Assembly: GCA_003551945.1 (NCBI GenBank)
Contig: PUNZ01000016.1
Span: forward strand, 1-8,196
DNA: 8,196 nucleotides
Direction: 5' to 3'
Origin: Halovenus sp.
GTDB lineage: Archaea > Halobacteriota > Halobacteria > Halobacteriales > Haloarculaceae
The position numbers were made by a program, and so were the translations under genes. Shown one piece after another: positions 1-4,735 of the stretch. The notes below the pieces were generated by a model, which saw only the letters and a program-made list of their open reading frames with translations, searched no databases and was not told the origin of the DNA. The first letter of the stretch is position 1. Every line of letters starts with the position of its first letter.

Positions 1-5
1 AGTTA

Positions 6-20
6 GTGGACTCAGTCCAC
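6..20. repeat. 15-base palindrome at the left edge
   Basis: Two 7-base arms, GTGGACT and AGTCCAC, flank a single central C, so the site is a perfect inverted repeat around one base. As RNA it could fold as a 6-bp stem with a 3-base loop. It lies about 30 bases past the stop codon of the Lrp-type regulator and is not followed by a clear T-run on either strand within view. It may be an operator of a gene to the left of the window or a weak hairpin; the missing left context prevents a choice. Confidence 0.35.
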
Positions 21-49
21 AATCACGATGTACCACGGAGAAGGTATCA

Positions 50-463
50 TCAGGCAACCCATTCGTCGAGAATGAGGCGGGTTTTGGTCGAGACAACCTC
101 ATCAAGTTCACGGACGCGAGTGATGAGGTTGTTCAGTTTCTCCGTGTCCGCAGTGTCAACAACTAACACGATATCCTCCTCGCCGGAGACTTGCCAAACG
201 AGGTCAACCTGGTTGTAGTCGACGAGTCGTTCGGTCAGGCCACCAGTATGAACGTTGACGTCGACGCGAATCTCAATCATCGCTTTGACGTTGCCCGTTC
301 GCGTAGCGACGGTAAACCGTTCAATGACACCCGAGTCAACGAGCTGCTCGACACGGTTTCTCACCGTTCCTTCCGAGGTGCCGACCTCATCTGCAATCTC
401 CGTATAGGGCGTGCGGGCGTCACGGCGGAGCAGATCGAGTATCTGCCGGTCCAATTCGTCCAT
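50..463 (-). CDS. lrp: Lrp/AsnC family transcriptional regulator
   Basis: A 137-residue DNA-binding regulator. Residues 1-55 form a winged helix-turn-helix of the AsnC type: it opens MDELDRQIL, and the recognition-helix region contains GTSEGTVRNRV. Residues 60-137 match the RAM (Lrp ligand-binding) domain, with the alternating beta strands and the VSGEEDIVLVV segment expected of the family. Family members form dimers and octamers and respond to amino acids. It is slightly shorter than bacterial Lrp but typical for haloarchaea. The ATG at 463 is chosen because the protein starts exactly at the conserved helix. The gene diverges from carA across a 102-base region with a palindrome and repeated TTCGTA motifs, so regulation of itself and of carA (arginine/pyrimidine supply) is a reasonable inference. 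The effector cannot be read from sequence. Confidence 0.93.
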   Translation of the reverse strand: MDELDRQILDLLRRDARTPYTEIADEVGTSEGTVRNRVEQLVDSGVIERFTVATRTGNVKAMIEIRVDVNVHTGGLTERLVDYNQVDLVWQVSGEEDIVLVVDTADTEKLNNLITRVRELDEVVSTKTRLILDEWVA

Positions 464-483
464 CGAGATTCGTACGTTTCAGT

Positions 484-491
484 TGATATCA
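484..491 (-). promoter_or_regulatory. Candidate TATA element of the lrp-type gene
   Basis: On the minus strand the sequence reads TGATATCA, centred about 24-25 bases before the ATG at 463. That is close to the spacing expected for a leaderless haloarchaeal transcript. The match to a haloarchaeal TATA box is moderate. A TTCGTACG motif (469-476) would overlap the transcription start. Confidence 0.4.
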
Positions 492-522
492 CTTCAACGC
501 TACGAATTTCGTAACTCATCTT

Positions 523-540
523 CGAAAGCAACGCTTATCA
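523..540 (+). promoter_or_regulatory. carA promoter (BRE and TATA-like)
   Basis: A purine-rich CGAAA stretch (523-527) is followed by CTTATCA (534-540), centred about 28 bases before the carA ATG at 566. This is the normal layout of a leaderless haloarchaeal promoter. No Shine-Dalgarno-like sequence precedes the ATG. Confidence 0.55.
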
Positions 541-565
541 GCGGAACTTTCGTACGCATCTCGTA

Positions 566-1612
566 ATGACAGACGCCTACATCGCCGTCGAAGGCGAACG
601 CGTCGTAGAGGCACGCGCACGTTCCCCAGGAACCGCACGTGGCGAACTCGTCTTTACGACTGCCTACACTGGCTACGAAGAGAGCCTCACGGACCCAAGC
701 TACGAGGAACAGCTACTCACGTTCTCCTACCCACTGATTGGAAACTACGGCGTTCGCGAAGAACGATTTGAATCAGACCGCGTCCACCCGCGCGGGGTGC
801 TCGCCCGCGAGCTAACCGACGATGTTGCCGAATGGCTGCAAGAAGAAGGTGTTCCTGCGGTCGACCACCTCGATACTCGTGACCTCGTGACCGAAATCCG
901 TGACAACGGTGCAATGAAATGTGGCATCGCGGCTGGCGAAGATGCCACACCCGAGGACGCACTTGCCGAGCTTGCAGAGTGTAAGCATATGTCCGAACAC
1001 ACCGATATCGGCAGCCAAGTCTCCGTGAGCGAGCCAGTCGTCCACAACGAGGATGGGGCGGGTCCGCGCGTCGCGTTGCTCGATTGTGGGGCAAAAGGCT
1101 CGATTATCGACTCGCTTGTCGAACGCGATGCCGTCGTCCATGTGCTGCCCTACAATGCCAGCGAATCGGATGTGGAAGCCGTTGACCCGGACCTGCTCTT
1201 TGTCTCGAACGGCCCTGGAGACCCAGAGAACTTCGAGCAAGCAGGCGAAATCGTCGAAACCTACGTCGGTGACGTTCCGCTTGCAGGTATCTGCCTCGGC
1301 CAGCAAGTCGTTGCAAACGCCCTTGGTGGGCGCACGGAGAAGATGGAGTTCGGCCACCGCGGCGTCAATCAGCCAGTTCGTGACCTCCGCACCGACCGAG
1401 TGGTAATGACAACACAGAACCACGGCTACACCGTTGCTGACCCCGGCGATAAACTGGAAGTGACACAGATTAACGTCAACGACGACACCCCCGAAGGACT
1501 CGATAACGAGGAGTTAAACATCATCACTCGTCAGTACCACCCTGAAGCGAATCCTGGCCCGAACGATTCGCTTGACTTTTTCGATGACGTGCTAGCGATG
1601 ACAACCGAGTAG
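566..1612 (+). CDS. carA: Carbamoyl-phosphate synthase small (glutamine-hydrolysing) subunit
   Basis: CarA releases ammonia from glutamine and channels it to the CarB large subunit, which makes carbamoyl phosphate for arginine and pyrimidine synthesis in the cytoplasm. The 348-residue protein has the CarA-specific N-terminal domain (about 1-155; FTTAYTGYEESLTDPSY and SYPLIGNYG are characteristic). A class I glutamine amidotransferase domain follows (about 167-345). The nucleophile is Cys243 in GICLGQQ, and the triad is completed by His325 and Glu327 in QYHPEA. SNGPGDP (214-220) and NHGYTV (285-290) are also family motifs. It is somewhat shorter than the 382-residue E. coli protein, but nothing catalytic is missing. 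carB is not adjacent within the window. The start is the first ATG, about 28 bases after a TATA-like element. It diverges from a Lrp-type regulator that may control it. Confidence 0.97.
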   Translation: MTDAYIAVEGERVVEARARSPGTARGELVFTTAYTGYEESLTDPSYEEQLLTFSYPLIGNYGVREERFESDRVHPRGVLARELTDDVAEWLQEEGVPAVDHLDTRDLVTEIRDNGAMKCGIAAGEDATPEDALAELAECKHMSEHTDIGSQVSVSEPVVHNEDGAGPRVALLDCGAKGSIIDSLVERDAVVHVLPYNASESDVEAVDPDLLFVSNGPGDPENFEQAGEIVETYVGDVPLAGICLGQQVVANALGGRTEKMEFGHRGVNQPVRDLRTDRVVMTTQNHGYTVADPGDKLEVTQINVNDDTPEGLDNEELNIITRQYHPEANPGPNDSLDFFDDVLAMTTE

Positions 1613-1640
1613 CGCGTTTCGGCTGGAGATCGCAGCCAAA

Positions 1641-1658
1641 GAACGAAGCCCTTTCTCA
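1641..1658 (+). promoter_or_regulatory. Weak candidate ribE promoter
   Basis: The stretch GAACGAAGCCCTTTCTC places a purine-rich BRE-like part before CCTTTCT, centred about 27 bases upstream of the ribE ATG at 1680. The spacing suits a leaderless transcript, but the TATA match is poor. Read-through from carA (67-base gap) remains possible. Confidence 0.3.
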
Positions 1659-1679
1659 CCCGGAGACTAACCGTTATGT

Positions 1680-2267
1680 ATGTTCACCGGAATCGTCGAG
1701 GAAGTCGGCGAGATACGCGCTGTCGAGGAGCAATCAGATGGAACGCGACTGCGTCTCGCCACGACGTTCGAGGGGTTGACGCGCGGACAAAGTATCAGTG
1801 TCAGCGGTGCCTGCCTCACCGTTGAAGCGTTTGGTGACGGCTGGTTCGACGTCTTTCTCGCACGCGAAACCGTCGACCGAACCTATCTCGGGACACTTGC
1901 AGAAGGTGATGCTGTCAATCTCGAACGCGCACTCCCTGCCGATGGTCGCTTTGACGGGCACTTCGTGCAGGGCCACGTTGATGGGACAGCAACCGTCTCT
2001 GAGATTGAAGAGGTTGGCGAAGACTGGCTGTTTCACTTTTCGCTTCCCGACAGCCTTGGACAGTACGTCGTTGAAAAGGGCTCAATTGCCGTTGACGGTA
2101 TTAGCCTCACCGTCGCCGCTCTCACGGACGAGACGTTCGCCGTTGCAATCATCCCCGAGACATACGAGGTGACGACACTTTCGGACAAAGAAGCCGGCGA
2201 CCCCGTCCATCTTGAGGTTGATGTGGTTGCAAAGTACGTCGAGAGTCTTGTTGACGGCTATAACTAG
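1680..2267 (+). CDS. ribE: Riboflavin synthase, alpha-chain (two lumazine-binding barrels)
   Basis: Riboflavin synthase dismutates two 6,7-dimethyl-8-ribityllumazine molecules into riboflavin and a pyrimidinedione, the last step of vitamin B2 synthesis. The 195-residue protein starts with the signature MFTGIVEEVG. It has two homologous barrels: the first (about 1-90) contains SGACLTV (42-48). The second (about 93-190) contains GHFVQGHVDGT (93-103) and KGSIAVDGISLTV (133-145). This is the bacterial/eukaryotic trimeric family, not the unrelated pentameric RibC-type enzyme of methanogens. The length is normal (bacterial enzymes are about 200-215). The ATG at 1680 is fixed by the conserved N-terminus; an ATG four bases earlier (1676) is in another frame. 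It lies 67 bases after carA, with no other riboflavin gene in the window. Its 3' end converges with the small zinc-finger gene, 27 bases away. Confidence 0.96.
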   Translation: MFTGIVEEVGEIRAVEEQSDGTRLRLATTFEGLTRGQSISVSGACLTVEAFGDGWFDVFLARETVDRTYLGTLAEGDAVNLERALPADGRFDGHFVQGHVDGTATVSEIEEVGEDWLFHFSLPDSLGQYVVEKGSIAVDGISLTVAALTDETFAVAIIPETYEVTTLSDKEAGDPVHLEVDVVAKYVESLVDGYN

Positions 2268-2294
2268 TCGCTGACGGGCAGTGCCACGGAGGCC

Positions 2295-2642
2295 TCATCG
2301 GACATCCGACGCAGAAATCGTTGTCTGCTTTTCAGTCCCGAAAAGCGTGATCGTGTGACCAGTGTGGCGAGCATGTGTCTCCGCGAACCGCTCTGCTGGC
2401 CGGTGCGTGAGATACTGTTCGGTTGCTGGACACTGGGTGCAGTCCGCAATGAACGGTGTCACCCCATCTGGAAAGTGTCCGGTGTGGCGCTGATGGTCCA
2501 TGGCGAACTGTTCAACGGCGCTGTTGCCAGCGTGAAGTTCATCAAGTTCGTATGCCAGCGTCCACGTCCGGTTACACTGTGTACAAGAGAGTGTCGGTGG
2601 GTTTGGTGGAGGACGCTCATCGTCGGGTAAGTCGTTAGTCAT
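2295..2642 (-). CDS. Small two-finger putative zinc-binding protein
   Basis: I do not recognise a named family. The 115-residue protein contains a duplicated module. The first has CTQC (Cys20, Cys23) followed by DHQRHTGH (His50, His53, His56). The second has CTQC (Cys68, Cys71) followed by THARHTGH (His90, His93, His96). Each repeat therefore offers two Cys and two or three His, enough for a C2H2-like zinc site. The Cys-to-His spacing is 26 residues in the first and 18 in the second, longer than in classical fingers. The N-terminus is proline-rich and acidic, and the C-terminus is unstructured. Nucleic-acid binding is an inference only. I chose the ATG at 2642 over an in-frame GTG at 2663 because a T6 element lies 27 bases upstream of the ATG, fitting a leaderless start. 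It diverges from srp19 and converges with ribE. Confidence 0.75.
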   Translation of the reverse strand: MTNDLPDDERPPPNPPTLSCTQCNRTWTLAYELDELHAGNSAVEQFAMDHQRHTGHFPDGVTPFIADCTQCPATEQYLTHRPAERFAETHARHTGHTITLFGTEKQTTISASDVR

Positions 2643-2665
2643 GGTAACTGTTCGTAACGACACAC

Positions 2666-2673
2666 CAAAAAAC
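2666..2673 (-). promoter_or_regulatory. TATA-like element of the two-finger protein gene
   Basis: The minus strand reads GTTTTTTG, centred about 27 bases upstream of the ATG at 2642. It supports that ATG as a leaderless start and argues against the in-frame GTG at 2663, which would lie almost on the element. The 60-base gap to srp19 must also hold the srp19 promoter, for which only a weak candidate (around GGTTAGGG, 2674-2681) is visible. Confidence 0.45.
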
Positions 2674-2702
2674 GGTTAGGGTGCCACGACAGAGTAGCGT
2701 AT

Positions 2703-2981
2703 ATGGTAGAAAACGTCATCTGGCCGGCGTATCTTGATTCCTCCCTCACGCGCTCGGAAGGGCGGCGCGTTCCGGCCGACCTTGCTGTTGAGGAGCCAAC
2801 GGTCGATGAGATTGCACAGGCCGTCCAGCAAGTCGGATACGATGCCGTCATCGAACGAGACAAACGGTATCCACGGGAGTACGAGACACGAGGACGAGTG
2901 CTCGTCAAAGATGCTGATGATGCGGGAAAAAGCGATCTGTTGCAAGCGACTGGGGCGTATCTCGGTGCCATTCGAGCATGA
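2703..2981 (+). CDS. srp19: Signal recognition particle 19 kDa protein
   Basis: SRP19 binds the tips of SRP RNA helices 6 and 8 and prepares the RNA for SRP54, so it serves assembly of the particle that targets membrane and secreted proteins. The 92-residue protein is of normal archaeal size. It shows the family landmarks: IWPAYLDSSLTRSEGRRVP near the N-terminus (6-24) and a central helix containing VDEIAQAVQQVGYDAV. A basic RNA-contact segment, RDKRYPREYETRGRVLV, follows (52-68). The start is the first ATG; no Shine-Dalgarno is present. Its stop codon overlaps the gar1 start (ATGA, 2978-2981), so the two are almost certainly co-transcribed and translationally coupled. Confidence 0.95.
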   Translation: MVENVIWPAYLDSSLTRSEGRRVPADLAVEEPTVDEIAQAVQQVGYDAVIERDKRYPREYETRGRVLVKDADDAGKSDLLQATGAYLGAIRA

Positions 2982-3202
2982 AGCGCGCAGGAGAAGTCGT
3001 CCGCGTTGCACAGGGGCTTGCCATCGTGCGCGCCGAAGACGACTCAGTGCCCGACATTGGTTCGCCTGTGATTGACGAGCAACTCGATGAAGTGGGCCGT
3101 ATCGTCGACGTCTTTGGACCGGTCGAGCGACCATATCTTGCTGTGACGCCCAAAAACAGGTCGCTTCCGCAACTCGTTGGGAGCGTTCTCTATGCGAGAT
3201 AG
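2978..3202 (+). CDS. gar1: H/ACA ribonucleoprotein complex subunit Gar1
   Basis: Gar1 binds the Cbf5 pseudouridine synthase in H/ACA RNPs and helps substrate loading and release during RNA-guided pseudouridylation of rRNA. The 74-residue protein is the minimal archaeal form, a single small beta-barrel without the glycine/arginine-rich tails of eukaryotic Gar1. Visible family features are GEVVRVAQGLAIVRA (5-19), DIGSPVIDEQLDEVGRIVDVFGPV (26-49, read as the G-V-x-x-I-x-D-V-F-G-P-V core) and PYLAVTP (52-58). The start ATG overlaps the srp19 stop by four bases, which fixes it. No partner genes (cbf5, nop10, l7ae) are in the window. Confidence 0.9.
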   Translation: MKRAGEVVRVAQGLAIVRAEDDSVPDIGSPVIDEQLDEVGRIVDVFGPVERPYLAVTPKNRSLPQLVGSVLYAR

Positions 3203-3233
3203 CGACTGATACTGCCAGACGAACCAGAACGCA

Positions 3234-3241
3234 ATTGTAAA
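3234..3241 (+). promoter_or_regulatory. Candidate psh TATA element
   Basis: TTGTAAAA is centred about 28 bases before the psh ATG at 3266, consistent with a separate leaderless transcript. Read-through from srp19-gar1, which ends 63 bases upstream, is still possible. Confidence 0.45.
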
Positions 3242-3265
3242 AACCGAACCGCTCAACGTCAACGC

Positions 3266-4384
3266 ATGGACACCCGCCAGCGAACATTCCTTGCCAGCGT
3301 GGGTATTGGAGTCATCTTTTTGCTCGTCCAACTTGGTGCGCTTGCACTGGTCGAGCCGTTCCAACAACAGGGACATCAGGTCACGGAGGATGGTGGCGAT
3401 GCCTCGCTCAGCCTCCTGTATATCGGTGCAATTCTGGTCGTCACCGCAATCATGCTCGCCGTCTTCAAATACGGCGGTGCGTCACCGATACGACTCGTCA
3501 TCATCTTCGCGGGCGCATACATCGCGTGGTTCGTGTTTGAAGCGCTTGCACCACCGGTGCTCGTGCTTGAGGTTGCTGGCGGAAGCTTCGCCGTTCTCCC
3601 GCTCCTTGCGGCTATCGCTCTCGGAGCAGCACTGTATGCCTACCCTGAGTGGTACGTCATCGATGCAGCGGGCATCATAATGGGGATTGGAGCAGCTGGG
3701 TTGTTTGGCATCAACCTCGGTATCTTCCCAGTGTTGGTGTTGCTTGTGGGCCTCGCAATTTACGATGCCATCAGCGTCTACCGCACGGAGCATATGCTTA
3801 CGCTTGCGTCCGGGATGATGAAAATGCGTGTCCCGGTAGTGCTCGTTGTCCCATTGTCGCTGTCATATTCGTTTATCGATACTGACCCACCAGACCCAAC
3901 CGCGGAGAATGGAGAGGGAATCGATGACGAATCCGACGCACTCTCACCGGAGGAGGTAGCCGAACTGTCACCTGAGGAAATCACAGCGCTCGATGAATCA
4001 GCCCTTTCGAGGGTTGATAGCGAGACCTTCGAGCAACTCAGTGAGGAGCAACAAAAAGCGGTTACAGACCAACTCTCGAGCAGAGATGCAATGTTTATCG
4101 GGCTCGGCGATGCGATTATTCCGACCATTCTCGTGGCGAGCGCCGCATTCTTCATCGATGCACCGGCCATCGAACTGCTCGGGTTCTCGGCAAATCTCCC
4201 CGCGCTGACCGCGATGGTTGGAACGATGGCCGGCCTTACAGGGTTGCTCTGGCTGGTGAGCAAAGGCCGGGCGCACGCAGGCTTGCCGTTGCTCAACGGT
4301 GGGGCTATTGCTGGCTACCTGCTCGGCGCGCTCGCAAGCGGGTTGACGCTCGTCGAAGCGCTCGGATTACCAGGAGTATTCTAA
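3266..4384 (+). CDS. psh: Presenilin-type intramembrane aspartyl protease (GxGD, peptidase A22-like)
   Basis: This multi-spanning membrane protein of 372 residues matches archaeal presenilin/signal-peptide-peptidase homologues, which cleave substrates inside the membrane. Nine hydrophobic segments are visible, roughly 8-30, 48-68, 74-95, 106-126, 129-149, 151-172, 275-297, 305-332 and 336-370. A further short hydrophobic piece (188-204) resembles the TM6a element. The catalytic pair is Asp167 in AIYDAIS (TM6) and Asp282 in GLGD (TM7). The usual PAL motif before the last helix is here PLL (341-343, in AGLPLLNGG). Between the catalytic helices lies an acidic loop (205-273) with six 8-residue repeats. 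The first ATG fits the predicted first helix. It follows srp19-gar1 on the same strand and converges with a 55-residue gene 19 bases away. Natural substrates are unknown. Confidence 0.9.
   Translation: MDTRQRTFLASVGIGVIFLLVQLGALALVEPFQQQGHQVTEDGGDASLSLLYIGAILVVTAIMLAVFKYGGASPIRLVIIFAGAYIAWFVFEALAPPVLVLEVAGGSFAVLPLLAAIALGAALYAYPEWYVIDAAGIIMGIGAAGLFGINLGIFPVLVLLVGLAIYDAISVYRTEHMLTLASGMMKMRVPVVLVVPLSLSYSFIDTDPPDPTAENGEGIDDESDALSPEEVAELSPEEITALDESALSRVDSETFEQLSEEQQKAVTDQLSSRDAMFIGLGDAIIPTILVASAAFFIDAPAIELLGFSANLPALTAMVGTMAGLTGLLWLVSKGRAHAGLPLLNGGAIAGYLLGALASGLTLVEALGLPGVF
3941..4084 (+). repeat. Six-octad repeat encoding the TM6-TM7 loop of the protease
   Basis: Residues 226-273 of the protease divide into six units of exactly eight residues, starting at 226, 234, 242, 250, 258 and 266. 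Units 1 and 2 are LSPEEVAE and LSPEEITA; later units are more diverged (for example VDSETFEQ and LSEEQQKA). Position 1 is always Leu or Val, position 2 is Ser, Asp or Thr, positions 3-5 carry acidic residues, and position 6 is hydrophobic in the first four units. The DNA copies are not identical, so the pattern is old or maintained at protein level. Confidence 0.7.
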
Positions 4385-4388
4385 AAAA
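4383..4388 (-). terminator. Oligo-T terminator of the 55-residue gene
   Basis: On the minus strand a run of six T residues lies 16 bases past the stop codon (4404-4406) of the small gene. Archaeal transcription commonly ends at such U-runs without a hairpin. It overlaps the psh stop codon on the other strand. No comparable T-run is seen on the plus strand after psh. Confidence 0.5.
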
Positions 4389-4403
4389 CGACGCCTGATT
4401 GAG

Positions 4404-4571
4404 TTATCGCCACTCGGGAAGCGACGCAGCATCAGCGAGTGGCATTCGCAGATAGGCTTCATCTGTAGTCACGTCAGCGAGAATGAACTGCTCTACCGGC
4501 CCATCCTCGACTGCAGCCATCACTTCCGTATCCGCTTCCACCGCGGCTGGGACAACCGTGTTCGACGCCAT
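4404..4571 (-). CDS. Small conserved-looking haloarchaeal protein (55 residues)
   Basis: The product is a 55-residue acidic protein with no cysteines and no membrane segment. It opens MASNTVVPA, has a middle EVMAAVEDG, and a more conserved-looking second half with FILADVTTDEAYLRMP, ending in PEWR. The style resembles short uncharacterised haloarchaeal proteins that end in a Trp-Arg; I cannot assign a function. The frame is open upstream to 4667, but the ATG at 4571 is preferred. A strong TATA box (TTTTATAT) sits 27 bases before it, and the residues upstream (MSDNC onward) would be encoded by the AT-rich promoter DNA itself. It lies downstream of larB on the same strand, separated by 164 bases, and converges with psh. 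Confidence 0.7.
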   Translation of the reverse strand: MASNTVVPAAVEADTEVMAAVEDGPVEQFILADVTTDEAYLRMPLADAASLPEWR

Positions 4572-4592
4572 GTGTGATAATATATAGCAAGA

Positions 4593-4600
4593 ATATAAAA
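4593..4600 (-). promoter_or_regulatory. Strong TATA box of the 55-residue gene
   Basis: The minus strand reads TTTTATAT, centred 26-27 bases upstream of the ATG at 4571, with a purine-rich CGGAG just upstream as a possible BRE. This is the best TATA match in the window and predicts a leaderless mRNA. Confidence 0.7.
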
Positions 4601-4647
4601 ATACTCCGAAAGCAAGATGGAGAAACCGGCAGATAACGCAGTATTTC

Positions 4648-4667
4648 GTCAGACAATTGTCAGACAA
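4648..4667. repeat. Direct repeat with embedded palindrome upstream of the 55-residue gene
   Basis: GTCAGACAA occurs twice (4648-4656 and 4659-4667), 11 bases apart, one helical turn. The junction creates the perfect 10-base palindrome GACAATTGTC (4652-4661). It lies in the 164-base gap between the end of larB and the small gene, about 50 bases upstream of the latter's TATA box, where an activator could bind. The rest of this gap shows no gene. Confidence 0.45.
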
Positions 4668-4735
4668 CTATACACTTATTTGCGGTTGAAACAAGCGAAT
4701 AATCCGTTAAGCCAATCGTAGCGCAAAGCCAGAGG

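Larger units (their letters stand above)
469..556. promoter_or_regulatory. Phased TTCGTA array between lrp and carA, putative Lrp operator region
   Basis: The hexamer TTCGTA begins at 469, 508 and 549, spaced 39 and 41 bases, roughly four helical turns each. The first and third copies extend to TTCGTACG. The middle copy is half of the 13-base perfect palindrome TACGAATTTCGTA (501-513, single central T). One copy touches the lrp start, one lies midway, and one lies between the carA TATA-like element and the carA ATG. Lrp-type octamers are known to wrap DNA through several phased sites, so this is a plausible binding platform. No experiment is implied by the sequence alone. Confidence 0.45.

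Noticed and set aside
812..1423. Long open frame on the minus strand opposite carA (203 codons)
   Set aside because: It lies wholly inside carA, whose motifs are unambiguous. The antisense product shows no family features, and long antisense frames are common in GC-rich haloarchaeal genes.
1621..1637. Hairpin GGCTG...CAGCC between carA and ribE as a terminator
   Set aside because: Only a 5-bp stem with a 7-base loop and no T-run after it; archaeal termination relies mainly on T-runs.
2264..2449. 61-codon minus-strand frame overlapping the two-finger gene
   Set aside because: It overlaps the Cys/His-bearing frame and lacks any motif or promoter-like element.
2650..2660. TTCGTAACGA near srp19 as a further copy of the lrp-carA motif
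   Set aside because: Only the hexamer is shared, and TTCGTA also occurs inside coding sequence nearby, so a single copy is not informative.
2676..3287. 203-codon open frame on the minus strand opposite srp19 and gar1
   Set aside because: Antisense to two clearly recognisable genes and crossing their junction; composition is Arg/Cys-rich and unlike haloarchaeal proteins.
4572..4667. N-terminal extension of the 55-residue protein (32 extra residues)
   Set aside because: The extension would be encoded by the TATA box and the upstream direct repeat; the leaderless ATG at 4571 explains the promoter spacing better.
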